DNA from: Desulfosporosinus nitroreducens
Lineage (GTDB): Bacteria > Bacillota > Desulfitobacteriia > Desulfitobacteriales > Desulfitobacteriaceae
NCBI RefSeq assembly: GCF_023897015.1
Contig: NZ_JAMHFY010000003.1
Coordinates: forward strand, 296,015 to 360,014
Direction: 5' to 3'
Length of the DNA: 64,000 bases
Part shown: positions 19,626-28,762 of the stretch, piece after piece
How the letters are laid out: every line of letters begins with the position of its first letter
Position numbering within the stretch: the first letter of the stretch is position 1
The notes under the pieces: model-generated
Database searches by the model: none
Seen by the model: only the letters and a program-made list of their open reading frames with translations
What the model was told of the DNA's origin: nothing
Program-made: the position numbers and the translations under genes

Positions 19626-21110
19626 ATGGGAAAAGCAACTGGATTTTTAGAGTATGAGAGAATCAAACCGAAAAAACGATCTCCAGAAGAAAGAATCAAA
19701 GACTGGGGCGAGATAAGGTTGTCGCGAGATCCTGAGGTAATCAAAACTCAGGGTGCACGATGCATGAACTGTGGAGTCCCTTTCTGTCACGGCGGTGTGC
19801 TGTTAAATGGCATGGCTTCGGGATGTCCTCTTCACAATCTTATTCCGGAGTGGAATGAGCTTATTTATAAGGGGCAGTGGGAGGAAGCATACCAAAGGCT
19901 GACCAGAACCAGCCCTTTCCCGGAATTTACGTCCAGAGTCTGCCCTGCACCGTGTGAAGGGGCCTGCACAGAAGGCTATATCATGGAGCCTGTTACCATA
20001 AACAGTCTCGAATATGAAATCATTGAGAAAGCTTTTGCCGAAGGGTGGGTAAAACCCAGGAAGGGTAAGGCTACAGGAAAGAGAATTGCCATTGTCGGTT
20101 CAGGCCCTTCGGGACTATCTGCTGCCTACTATTTAAAGGCCGTGGGACATGACGTAACTGTATATGAGAGAAGCGACAGAGTTGGCGGCTTAATGATGTA
20201 CGGGATTCCGAACATGAAGCTTGAAAAACGCATTGTGGAAAGACGATTTACACTGCTGAAGGAATCAGGAATCCAATTCGTGCTTAACACTGAGGTGGGC
20301 AAAGACATCAGTTCGCAGGAATTGGTTGATCAATATGATGCAGTTGTACTGTGCGCCGGTGCAACCAAAGCGCGAGGACTTGACGTTGAAGGAAAAGACC
20401 TTAAGGGGGTTCACTTTGCTGTGGATTTTCTAAAGGCTAATACCAAAAGCCTCTTGGATTCAAATCTTCAGGACGGCAATTTCATTAGCGCCAAAGGTAA
20501 GAACGTTATCGTTATCGGTGGGGGGGATACAGGAACGGACTGCGTAGCCACCTCTATACGGCATGGTTGTGAGAGTGCCTTTCAGTTTGAAATTATGCCT
20601 GAACCGCCAGCTAAGAGAATAGAAGAGCATAATCCTTGGCCTGAATGGCCGAAGATGCTAAATGTGGACTACGGTCAGGAAGAAGCTATAAGCCTGTATG
20701 GCAAGGATCCTAGAAACTACCTTATATCCACTAAAAAGATTGTGGGAAATGAAAACGGTGAGGTCACGGAAGTTCACACGGTAGAAATCTCCTGGGTCAG
20801 GGATGCTTCTGGAAGAATAGTGCCTCAAGAAGTTCAAGGGAGCGACAAAGTCTGGAAAGCTGACCTTGTGCTTCTGGCCATGGGATTTCTAGGTCCGGAA
20901 GATATGATAGCGAATGAGCTTAAGCTTGATAGAGACCCCCGCAGCAATGTGAAAGCAGAATATGAGGTTTTTGAGACCAATGTGGATAAGGTATTCACCG
21001 CAGGCGATATGAGAAGAGGTCAGAGTCTCATAGTCTGGGCTCTCCAAGAAGGAAAGCTTGCCGCAAGGGAAGTCGATAAATACCTGATGGGTAAAAGTGT
21101 CATTAAATAA
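19626..21110 (+). CDS. gltD: Glutamate synthase, small (beta) subunit
   Basis: A 494-residue NADPH-dependent GOGAT small subunit. N-terminal cysteines (RCMNCGVPFCHGG, then SRVCPAPCEGACTEG) bind two [4Fe-4S] clusters. The FAD fold begins IAIVGSGPSGLSAAYYL and the NADPH fold NVIVIGGGDTGTDC. The C-terminus has the GDMRRGQSLIVWALQEG segment that closes the FAD site. It takes electrons from NADPH and passes them through the clusters to GltB. The gene follows gltB closely, and a terminator lies just after it. Length and motifs are normal. Confidence 0.97.
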   Translation: MGKATGFLEYERIKPKKRSPEERIKDWGEIRLSRDPEVIKTQGARCMNCGVPFCHGGVLLNGMASGCPLHNLIPEWNELIYKGQWEEAYQRLTRTSPFPEFTSRVCPAPCEGACTEGYIMEPVTINSLEYEIIEKAFAEGWVKPRKGKATGKRIAIVGSGPSGLSAAYYLKAVGHDVTVYERSDRVGGLMMYGIPNMKLEKRIVERRFTLLKESGIQFVLNTEVGKDISSQELVDQYDAVVLCAGATKARGLDVEGKDLKGVHFAVDFLKANTKSLLDSNLQDGNFISAKGKNVIVIGGGDTGTDCVATSIRHGCESAFQFEIMPEPPAKRIEEHNPWPEWPKMLNVDYGQEEAISLYGKDPRNYLISTKKIVGNENGEVTEVHTVEISWVRDASGRIVPQEVQGSDKVWKADLVLLAMGFLGPEDMIANELKLDRDPRSNVKAEYEVFETNVDKVFTAGDMRRGQSLIVWALQEGKLAAREVDKYLMGKSVIK

Positions 21111-21124
21111 GTCAGTAAGTATTA

Positions 21125-21168
21125 AGGCCCGCAACACCGTTCAAAAGTTGGTGATGCGGGTCCTTTTT
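21125..21168 (+). terminator. Terminator after gltD
   Basis: GGCCCGCAACACC pairs with GGTGATGCGGGTCC, followed by TTTTTATTAT. It ends the gltBD transcript. Confidence 0.88.
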
Positions 21169-21220
21169 ATTATGTCTGCCAAGGGGGAACTTTTAAATTC
21201 ATCAATTATCATTCAAAGAA

Positions 21221-21450
21221 GAGTTCCACTTCTATAAGTGGGTATTCCTTATTCTGCTTCCGCAGGGCAGAGTCCATCCTATGGCGCGAAAGTATTTGTC
21301 TGATGGATATGCGCCTTCGGCGTAAGTCTATCCTTAGCGCAATAGTATTCGTTACGGGCCGTGCGCTTTCGGCGATAATCTCCACCGGAGATTATCGTAC
21401 TGGAGACTTAATCACCGAAGTCTCGATCTTAAGCTTTAGCTGAACGAGGT
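21221..21450 (-). mobile_element. IS200/IS605-end-like structured element, long form (minus strand)
   Basis: Read on the minus strand it begins ACCTCGTTCAGCTAAAGCTT, continues GATCGAGACTTCGGTG, runs through about 150 bases of short inverted repeats (for example CTCCGGTGGAGATTATCGCC and CGCCGAAGGCG), and ends AGAATAAGGAATACCCACTT then ATAGAAGTGGAACTC. Both ends match the 14571 element and the compact 41127 copy, while the inner part varies. It fills most of the gap between gltD and the MFS gene. No transposase is linked to it. Confidence 0.58.
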
Positions 21451-21480
21451 ATGAAGTGAAAATTTCTATCTGTAATGGAT

Positions 21481-22680
21481 TTAGACGGCAGACTCATTAT
21501 TAGGCAGTTTATAAAATCGTTGCATCTTGGTGGTCAAGAACAAATTTAGTGCTGCAATAGCGGCGCCGATCACAAAAACGTATTCATAGCCGAAAATAGT
21601 CCAGATAAAACCGCCTAAAAATGGTACAAACATAGAGACTATGTGGTCGATGCTTATTCCCATAGACAATGTGGGAGAAACATCTTCTGGACTAAGGGCG
21701 ATTTTTTTGACATAGGTAGCTCTGGCCATACTCACGGATGCCAGCATTTGATCTAGTACAAATAATCCACAAATAGTGTATAGAGCAATTTTGTCCATAC
21801 CCAAATTTTCAAATATTCCTTGAGTAAAGGCATAACCCAGACAGATAAAGATTAAAGACACAGCTTCTCCAGCCAGAACAAATCTTTCTCCCGCATTGTC
21901 AATTAAATAACCAATAAAAGGCTTAAAGACAATTCCCAATCCGGCGATAAGAAAGCTAAGAACGGCAAAAGTAGCTACTCCTTGATCAAATACTTTGATC
22001 AGGACCCAAGGTCCAAAGGTAATGAAAATCTGCTTCCTTGCTCCATAAAGAATACTAAGTCCATAGAAGACTTTATATTCCTTGCGTAGGACAAAGCGTT
22101 TTCCGACTCTCTTGCCAGAGTGGGGTTTCATTAATAATATAAGAATAGCGGATAAAAAGAAGGCACCTGCCGAAATAGACAAGGCCAAATGATAGTCTAT
22201 TTTAATAAACCTAAATAAAAAAGCGGTTGCCAGACTTGTCGCCAGAAAGACAGCGGTGTTTACCGAGTTGATCTGACCTAACCGTCTCCCCATCTGACCG
22301 TCTGTTGCAAGGTTCATTCCAATACTGTTGGACATGGGCATAAATAAATGTTGGCCCATGCTGTAAAGCGTCAGCCAACCAATCATAGGCAGATATTCAG
22401 GCGACCAGAATGCCAGTCCGAGAGCCCCCAGACCTCCAAGGAGGTTTGCCACAGCAGCCGTCCGTACGTCTCCGAAGGCAAACAATAAACCAGTTACAAA
22501 GACAACTGCAAACCCTGGGAATTCACGTGGTATTTCTAGAAATGTTCTTTGAGATATGGTTAGTTGATAATTATCATTCAAAAAGTTATTAAAAAAGGAA
22601 GTATCTATACTTTGTGTAATGCCTATTACTGCACTGGCCATTAAAAATAAGACAAAATCCCTTTTCCCTATTCCCCACAT
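21481..22680 (-). CDS. MFS transporter
   Basis: A 399-residue integral membrane protein with about 12 hydrophobic segments, fitting the major facilitator superfamily. The loop between the second and third helices is shortened (FAFGDVRTAAVANLLGGLGA) and a charged central loop (HSGKRVGKRFVLRKEYK) separates two six-helix halves. The region GQMGRRLGQINSVNTAVFLA resembles efflux-type MFS proteins. Ribosome binding: AAGAGG upstream of the minus-strand ATG. It is divergent from the corA-like gene. Substrate is unknown; drug or metabolite export is possible, but nothing in the sequence decides it. Confidence 0.8.
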   Translation of the reverse strand: MWGIGKRDFVLFLMASAVIGITQSIDTSFFNNFLNDNYQLTISQRTFLEIPREFPGFAVVFVTGLLFAFGDVRTAAVANLLGGLGALGLAFWSPEYLPMIGWLTLYSMGQHLFMPMSNSIGMNLATDGQMGRRLGQINSVNTAVFLATSLATAFLFRFIKIDYHLALSISAGAFFLSAILILLMKPHSGKRVGKRFVLRKEYKVFYGLSILYGARKQIFITFGPWVLIKVFDQGVATFAVLSFLIAGLGIVFKPFIGYLIDNAGERFVLAGEAVSLIFICLGYAFTQGIFENLGMDKIALYTICGLFVLDQMLASVSMARATYVKKIALSPEDVSPTLSMGISIDHIVSMFVPFLGGFIWTIFGYEYVFVIGAAIAALNLFLTTKMQRFYKLPNNESAV

Positions 22681-22952
22681 ATCGTTTAACCTCTTACTCT
22701 CTTTTCATATATCTCAGATATATAATTCTACTTGAACATAGAAATTCCTGCGGTTTTCGAATCTTTTTATGCAGTCTAAAGTTAATAATTGATATGATGA
22801 AAATTATTGGGAAAATTGTAAACAAACCTAGTTAATGGTAACCTATAGAGTGTGATTGATCAATGAAATTAGGGTATTAATAAAAGAGCGATTCTCGTCC
22901 TTTTTAAAAGGTAAAAGACTGGTTTGGAAGATCCAAAGTGGGAGGAAGAAAA

Positions 22953-23885
22953 ATGTTAGCAGTCTATAATACTATCGGAAATAATATCGTAAAAACTGAC
23001 AAACCAGAGGAAAAGGGCTCTTGGATAAATATGATAAATCCGACGGAAGACGAAATAGCTCTTGTCACTAAGGCGATAAGACTTGAGAATGATCATTTTA
23101 TCAGGGATGCATTAGACGATGAAGAGCGGCCCCGAATTGAGTCGGAGAGTAACCAAATCTTAGTTATTATTAATGTGCCGATTATTCAAAATGCGACGGT
23201 CATTTACGATACAATTCCTCTTGGAATCATATTGACAGAAGATCATTTTGTGACAGTGTGTTTGCAGGACGTTGAAGTTCTTAAGGACTTTGCGACCGGG
23301 AAAGTCCGCGGAATGAATACTCATAAGAAGACCCGGTTTTTGTTTCAAATCCTCTATAAAAGTGCTACCTTATATCTAACCTTACTAAGAGAGATTGAAA
23401 AGAAGACTAACGAAATTGAGTTAACACTTCACAAATCGATGAAGAATAAGGAATTAATTCGGTTGTTAAATCTTCAAAAAAGTCTTTTGTATTTTACGAC
23501 TTCCTTGAAATCCAATGAAAAAGTTATGGAAAAAATGCTAAGGACAAGGGTTTTGAAAATCTATGAAGAGGATCAGGATTTGCTGGAAGATGTTATTATA
23601 GAAAATAAACAAGCAGTAGAGATGGCGGAAACCTATAGCAACATTTCGAGTAGCATGATGGATGCTTTTGCTTCTATTATTTCTAATAACTTAAATATGG
23701 TGATGAAGTTTTTAGCGTCCATTACGATTGTTTTAGCCCTACCAACTATGCTGGCTAGCTTTTTCGGAATGAATGTAAGAATTCCGTTTCAGACATCTGA
23801 CTATGGTTTTGTGATTATCGTTGGCATGTCTGTCGTCCTCTGCTTTGGCGGTATTATTTTTTTAGCGAAAAGAAAAATGTTCTGA
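22953..23885 (+). CDS. corA: CorA-family divalent cation transporter
   Basis: A 310-residue CorA protein. A soluble N-terminal domain of about 240 residues is followed by two C-terminal membrane helices with the family signature GMN (FFGMNVRIPF) between them. CorA pentamers carry Mg2+, and some members carry Co2+, Ni2+ or Zn2+. The periplasmic loop after GMN lacks the usual MPEL and reads VRIPFQTSD, as in the ZntB/CorA-II-like group, so the metal is uncertain. ATG 22953 is chosen because GGGAGGAAG is just upstream; GTG 22938 overlaps that site. Confidence 0.88.
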   Translation: MLAVYNTIGNNIVKTDKPEEKGSWINMINPTEDEIALVTKAIRLENDHFIRDALDDEERPRIESESNQILVIINVPIIQNATVIYDTIPLGIILTEDHFVTVCLQDVEVLKDFATGKVRGMNTHKKTRFLFQILYKSATLYLTLLREIEKKTNEIELTLHKSMKNKELIRLLNLQKSLLYFTTSLKSNEKVMEKMLRTRVLKIYEEDQDLLEDVIIENKQAVEMAETYSNISSSMMDAFASIISNNLNMVMKFLASITIVLALPTMLASFFGMNVRIPFQTSDYGFVIIVGMSVVLCFGGIIFLAKRKMF

Positions 23886-23903
23886 GGAAGGATCTAATCA
23901 ATT

Positions 23904-26285
23904 GTGATAATCAAAATTTCAGTGCGTAATTTGGTTGAATTTGTACTCAGACGCGGAGACTTGCAACCAGGATCCATAGGTGCTTCAAGGGCCTTGGAAG
24001 GAATCAAAGCCCATCAATATATCCAAAAAATTAGTGGAGCAGACTATGTACCTGAAGTTACGCTCAGTTACGTTTATCCTAATCAGGAAACCCAAGACGG
24101 TTGGGTGCCCAAGAGCATAAGCGAAAACCTCTGCTTAGAAATTAAAGGTCGTGCCGACGGTATCATAATGAAGGAATCCGGTGCTTGTATTGATGAGATC
24201 AAGACCACTTCCTTGGACTTAGATTTGATCGATGAATCATTCAGTGATTTGCATTGGGCTCAAGCTCGATGTTATGCATTTATGTATGCCATGCAAGAAG
24301 GCTTAGAAACAATGGAGACACAGCTTACTTATGTTCAGCTTGATACCGTCCAAACCAAGAAATTCTTGAGAAATTTTTCTCGGACAGAACTAACAGAGTT
24401 CTTCTTTAGTCTGGTCGAGCAGTATTTGACATGGGCATGTCAATTGCAAGAATGGGCGATGAAGAGAGACGAAAGCATTCGGACAATGCAATTTCCCTTC
24501 GGAACCTATAGACCAGGTCAGCGTGAATTAGCAGTAGCCGTTTATCAGACGATTAAACAAAGTCAGAAGTTGTTTGCCCAAGCCCCTACAGGTATTGGAA
24601 AGACTATTGGCACGCTGTTTCCTGCCTTAAAGGCTATGGCTGAAGGGTTTACTGTGCAGATTTTCTATCTTACTGCGAAAACTATTACTCGCACAGTTGC
24701 CGAAAAAGCCCTGACAGATATACAATCACAAGGATTAGATATTAAACGTCTGACGTTAACGGCTAAAAGTAAACTGTGTTTTCTTCCCGAAGCGTCATGC
24801 TTGCCCGAAGACTGTCCATTTGCACGAGGATATTATGATCGGGTGAGAGGAGCTGTGGAGGACGTCTTTAAGGAACAAGCTTGGACACGACAAATAATCG
24901 AGCTATATGCTCGCAAGCACGTTGTTTGTCCTTTTGAGTTCTCCTTGGAAATGGCAAATTGGGCAGATGTGGTGATTTGTGATTATAATTATGTGTTTGA
25001 TCCACGCGTCTATTTAAGGCGCTTTTTTCTAGAAGGAGGAGAGTACACCTTTTTGGTGGATGAAGCACATAATTTAGTAGACAGAGCAAGGGATATGTTT
25101 TCAGCCGAGCTGGGGAAGGAATCTTGGCTGAGTTTAAAGAGATTAACAAAAGAAGACGACTTGAGGCTGACTAAAAGTTTGACAAAAGTTAATTCTGCTT
25201 TAGTTAAAGAAAAAAAGGGTTGCACAGAAGCTGGTGAAAATGGGGAGAGTGTTGGAAAGGAATCCCCAACCAAACTGATTCAAGCATTAAGGAACTTTGT
25301 TAAAGCGGCTGAATATTTCCTAAAAACGAACGAGCAACTGTTTTCTTGGCGGGAACAACTGGTTGAACACTATTTCCAGGCGTTAAGTTTTACCAGAACA
25401 GCAGATAGTTATAATGAGCGATATGTTACTTATAAGTATTTAACAAGGGATGATTTTAAAATTAAGTTGTTCTGCCTTGATCCTTCTATGCGCCTAAAGG
25501 AAGCTCTAGAAAGAGGTCGCTCCGCTGTGCTTTTTTCGGCGACACTGAGTCCAATGGAATACTTTATGAACATTTTAGGCGGGGACCAAACGTCTTACAA
25601 ACTTAAACTAACGTCTCCTTTTCCCCCAGAGCATCTTTGTCTGCTGATAAATGATCGTATATCTACTAAGTATAAGCAACGGGCCGCGACTTACGAGCAA
25701 GTTGCAGAAGCGATTTCGGCGGCGGTTCTATACAAAAAGGGGAACTATTTAGCCTATTTTCCTTCGTATCATTATATGAATGAAGTTTATCTAAGATTTA
25801 AGGCACTAAACCCTCAAGTAGACGTAATCTGCCAAAGTTCCGGTTTGACTGAAGAGGAACGAGAGGCTTTTTTAATAAGATTTTCACATAACCCCGAGCA
25901 AACCCTAGTGGGTTTTGTTTTGATGGGCGGGATCTTCGGCGAAGGTATCGACCTGATTGGGGATAGGCTCTCAGGAGCGATAGTAGTAGGAGTTGGCTTG
26001 CCACAGGTTTGCATGGAACGAGAAATTCTTCGCACATATTATGAAACAGCAAGCCATCAGGGTTTCGAATTTGCGTATCTTTATCCTGGGATGAACAAAG
26101 TCTTACAGGCAGTAGGCAGGGTGATTCGAACAGAAAAAGATAGAGGGATTGTCTTACTAATAGATGAACGCTTTTCAAAAGCATCCTATAGAAAATTGTT
26201 TCCTGATGAATGGAAAAAGGTGTGCAACGCTGGATCACTAGACAGTATGCTTCCTGTCATTAAAAACTTCTGGATCTCAGATTAA
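23904..26285 (+). CDS. XPD/DinG-type DNA helicase with N-terminal PD-(D/E)XK nuclease-like domain
   Basis: A 793-residue protein. The first 200 residues include LEIKGRADGI then IDEIKTT, a pattern of the Cas4/RecB-like PD-(D/E)XK fold. From about residue 205 there is a superfamily 2 helicase: Q-like motif TYRPGQRELA, Walker A APTGIGKTIG near 227, VDEAHN with D386, and C-terminal GRVIRTEKDRG. Four cysteines between motifs I and II (KLCFLPEASCLPEDCPFARG and VVCPFEF) are positioned like the XPD/DinG [4Fe-4S] ligands. Such enzymes unwind DNA 5' to 3', using the cluster for coupling. Start is GTG 23904 after AGGAAGGATCT. It follows corA by 18 bases. Its repair or recombination role is inferred. Confidence 0.88.
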   Translation: MIIKISVRNLVEFVLRRGDLQPGSIGASRALEGIKAHQYIQKISGADYVPEVTLSYVYPNQETQDGWVPKSISENLCLEIKGRADGIIMKESGACIDEIKTTSLDLDLIDESFSDLHWAQARCYAFMYAMQEGLETMETQLTYVQLDTVQTKKFLRNFSRTELTEFFFSLVEQYLTWACQLQEWAMKRDESIRTMQFPFGTYRPGQRELAVAVYQTIKQSQKLFAQAPTGIGKTIGTLFPALKAMAEGFTVQIFYLTAKTITRTVAEKALTDIQSQGLDIKRLTLTAKSKLCFLPEASCLPEDCPFARGYYDRVRGAVEDVFKEQAWTRQIIELYARKHVVCPFEFSLEMANWADVVICDYNYVFDPRVYLRRFFLEGGEYTFLVDEAHNLVDRARDMFSAELGKESWLSLKRLTKEDDLRLTKSLTKVNSALVKEKKGCTEAGENGESVGKESPTKLIQALRNFVKAAEYFLKTNEQLFSWREQLVEHYFQALSFTRTADSYNERYVTYKYLTRDDFKIKLFCLDPSMRLKEALERGRSAVLFSATLSPMEYFMNILGGDQTSYKLKLTSPFPPEHLCLLINDRISTKYKQRAATYEQVAEAISAAVLYKKGNYLAYFPSYHYMNEVYLRFKALNPQVDVICQSSGLTEEEREAFLIRFSHNPEQTLVGFVLMGGIFGEGIDLIGDRLSGAIVVGVGLPQVCMEREILRTYYETASHQGFEFAYLYPGMNKVLQAVGRVIRTEKDRGIVLLIDERFSKASYRKLFPDEWKKVCNAGSLDSMLPVIKNFWISD

Positions 26286-26326
26286 ATTTGGTCAATAGGG
26301 TTTCTTGAAGGAATTAGAATGTTGCT

Positions 26327-26366
26327 AAAACAAGCGAAATGCTACTAGGCTTAGCGCTTGTTTTTA
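26327..26366 (+). terminator. Terminator after the XPD-type helicase
   Basis: AAAACAAGCG pairs with CGCTTGTTTT around a loop of about 18 bases, with a T-rich tail. Confidence 0.75.
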
Positions 26367-26399
26367 TGGTTTAATAGACGAGGAATAAATATGCAATAA

Positions 26400-26840
26400 A
26401 TGAGGTTTTTGATAATGATAATGTATTTTTTTCCTATTGTACTTATAGTCACATCAAATATTATTTACAATGTGTGTCAAAAGTCTACCCCTCACAGTGC
26501 CAACCCCTTTTCGGCTTTGCTGGTTACCTATTTGACTGCAGCTGTTTTAACTCTAATAGCCTTTCCTTTTTATAAAACGGATAAGGGTTTTTTTCAATCC
26601 TTTCATGAGTTAAATTGGACTAGCTTTGCCTTGGGTGTTGCGATAATAGGCCTTGAATTAGGTTATTTGCTTGCGTATAGGGCGGGGTGGAATTTAAGCG
26701 TCGGATCTTTGGTAGCAAATATTATTCTTGCTATTATGCTTATTCCCATAGGAATACTGTTTTACAAAGAGGGTTTTGCAGTTAACCAAATTATTGGGGT
26801 GGTATTTTGCATGGTAGGATTGGTATTAATCAACAAGTAA
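26400..26840 (+). CDS. EamA-like small membrane transporter (half-size DMT)
   Basis: A 146-residue hydrophobic protein with about five membrane segments, ending IIGVVFCMVGLVLINK, the usual last helix of an EamA/DMT repeat. It holds one repeat instead of the two found in 300-residue DMT proteins, so it would act as a dimer, like small multidrug resistance proteins. The ATG at 26400 is kept though its ribosome binding site (GAGGAA) is rather far; ATG 26415 is an alternative. The substrate is unknown. mutY follows after 48 bases and may be co-transcribed. Confidence 0.75.
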   Translation: MRFLIMIMYFFPIVLIVTSNIIYNVCQKSTPHSANPFSALLVTYLTAAVLTLIAFPFYKTDKGFFQSFHELNWTSFALGVAIIGLELGYLLAYRAGWNLSVGSLVANIILAIMLIPIGILFYKEGFAVNQIIGVVFCMVGLVLINK

Positions 26841-26888
26841 TAGTTATTAAACTGAACAAATTTATGCAACTATAGGAGACGACATAAG

Positions 26889-28118
26889 ATGGATTTATTA
26901 GATGATATCTCAAATGGTAATGCGGACGATCAGGGTTTAAGTTTATCTGCACGATTATTAACTTGGTATACAGCGGAGCAAAGGGACTTGCCATGGCGGA
27001 AGACCGGAGACCCATATGCGATTTGGGTGTCGGAGGTCATGCTCCAACAAACTCAGGTGAAGACGGTCATTCCGTACTATGAACGATTTTTAAACCGCTT
27101 TCCCAGCGTTGAAAAACTTGGTACGGCAAGCCTTGAGGATGTTTTAACGATCTGGAGTGGACTGGGATACTATTCCCGAGCCCGTCGTATGTGGGAAGGG
27201 GCTAACTATCTGATTCTAAAACTGGGAGGAAAAATGCCAAGAGGGTATGATGAACTTCTGCAAATTCCGGGGATCGGGGATTATACCGCAGGGGCTATAG
27301 CGAGTATTGCCTTTGGGCAAAGAGTAGCGGCTATAGATGGAAATGTAAAGCGGGTAGTATCACGTCTCTTGGCTTGGCCGGAACCGGTAGAGACAGTTCG
27401 CAGCTATCGTCACTTTAAAGATCATCTTATGGCATGGCAATCAGCTCAAAAGCCGGGGGATTTCAATCAGGCCTTGATGGAACTAGGCGCGATGGTTTGT
27501 TCCCCCACGAAACCGGACTGTAAAGGTTGTCCTTTAGCCGAAGTTTGCAAGGGGTATTTGCAGGGCGACTTCCTGCGCTACCCTGTAAAGAAGCTCAAGG
27601 CTCAACGCCAAGAGGTTACTCGCTTGATTTTTGTTCTGCGTAAAGGCAACCGGTTATATATTCAAAAACGCCCTTCCAAGGGGTTATTGGCTGATCTATG
27701 GGAGTTCCCAGGTGTGGAATTGAGTCTCGGGGATATTCATAGCTTGCAGGACGGTCTGCCTGTCATTACTATGGATGATTGCTTTGAATTTTTCAAACAG
27801 GCGGTGCCTGATAGAGCGTTTGATGTTCAAGTGAAAGGCCAATTCGAGAAAGGGATAGAGTTTCATGGTCCAGTTTGGTATACCTTTAGCCATCGGCGTT
27901 GGAAAATAATCTGGTCAATTATTGATCTGTCTGAAACGTTTCGGGCAGAACCGACGAACGCTTCCTCCCTGAGAGAAATAGATGAAAAGTATTGGGCAGA
28001 GCCTAAGGAAGTAAACAAGCTTGATAAGCAACGGTGGGTTTCCACGAATGAGCTGGGATTGCTCCCTCTTCCGGTTGCTTTTACTGCCATCGTTGAAAGT
28101 TGTTTAACGATTGATTAG
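26889..28118 (+). CDS. mutY: A/G-specific adenine DNA glycosylase
   Basis: A 409-residue MutY, which removes adenine mispaired with 8-oxoguanine. The catalytic Glu lies in WVSEVMLQQTQV; the helix-hairpin-helix region is LLQIPGIGDYTAGAI, and the catalytic Asp is in AIDGNVKRVVSRL. The [4Fe-4S] ligands follow as C-x6-C-x2-C-x5-C in CSPTKPDCKGCPLAEVC. The C-terminal NUDIX-like domain, which recognises 8-oxoG, begins around residue 240 (TRLIFVLRKGN). Length is a little above the usual 350-370. GGAGACGAC lies upstream of the ATG. Confidence 0.95.
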   Translation: MDLLDDISNGNADDQGLSLSARLLTWYTAEQRDLPWRKTGDPYAIWVSEVMLQQTQVKTVIPYYERFLNRFPSVEKLGTASLEDVLTIWSGLGYYSRARRMWEGANYLILKLGGKMPRGYDELLQIPGIGDYTAGAIASIAFGQRVAAIDGNVKRVVSRLLAWPEPVETVRSYRHFKDHLMAWQSAQKPGDFNQALMELGAMVCSPTKPDCKGCPLAEVCKGYLQGDFLRYPVKKLKAQRQEVTRLIFVLRKGNRLYIQKRPSKGLLADLWEFPGVELSLGDIHSLQDGLPVITMDDCFEFFKQAVPDRAFDVQVKGQFEKGIEFHGPVWYTFSHRRWKIIWSIIDLSETFRAEPTNASSLREIDEKYWAEPKEVNKLDKQRWVSTNELGLLPLPVAFTAIVESCLTID

Positions 28119-28314
28119 TATTATATTTTAAACGGTACACCTGAAACTTTGGGCGATGATGATCCTCCCATATTGCCGCCTTTAATGTCTCGACCCTTGG
28201 AGTAAATCAATATGGGATTGCAGAAAATTTAAGAGAAAAAGATGATGGAATAAACACTAATTTCGGCCTTGTTAGATTAATTTGTCAAATTACCAAGTAA
28301 AAAAATATATATTG

Positions 28315-28454
28315 TATACATGGGCTAAAACAGTTGAATGTGAGGTGGTCTCTATGTTACTTTAAGTGTATAAACCAGTTAATGAATAGAGCAAAGGCGC
28401 TCATAAGAAATTTTGTGCTTGATTTAAGTGCAGTTTCTTAGGAGCGTCTTTTTT
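28315..28454 (+). promoter_or_regulatory. glnA leader: ANTAR-type hexaloop hairpin overlapping a terminator
   Basis: A -10-like TATACA (28315-28320) is followed 3 bases later by GCTAAAACAGTTGAAT, the same block and spacing as before gltB. The stem GAGC/GCTC (28389-28402) carries hexaloop AAAGGC (A1, G4). From 28397, GGCGCTCATAAGAAA can instead pair with TTTCTTAGGAGCGTC, followed by six Ts (28449-28454), forming an intrinsic terminator. The two folds exclude each other. ANTAR proteins such as NasR and EutV stabilise such hexaloop hairpins and prevent termination. The regulator gene lies just after glnA. No clear first hairpin of the usual pair was found. Confidence 0.82.
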
Positions 28455-28762
28455 AACTAGTCAGAAAGTTGTTATGGTGAGAAGGGACCTTCCAGAAAGT
28501 ATATAACGTAAAGTTATACCCGTAACAGCTTAATCGCTATGTTAAAGATTATGTAGGATATTTTGGCGGGAATTATGAGTAGATTTTAGATAAACCATTT
28601 TCTAAGTTAATTCTTTATAATACAAGACCTTATGGAAATCTTTATTGTGGTTGGTAAGGATTATGAACTATGACTGCAAACAAGATTTATATGGGATATA
28701 ATAAGTCTAATAATGGCGATTTTAGTTCATATTTTTCACTTTGAGAAAGGAGAGCACCTCAA
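28455..28762 (+). other. Gap between the glnA leader terminator and glnA
   Basis: About 300 bases with no open frame that I trust. It is AT-rich and ends in the glnA ribosome binding site GAAAGGAGAG. A second, constitutive promoter could lie here: TATAAT-like sequences occur (TTTATAATACAAG near 28613, GGATATAATAAG near 28692), but no paired -35 is convincing. Confidence 0.4.
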
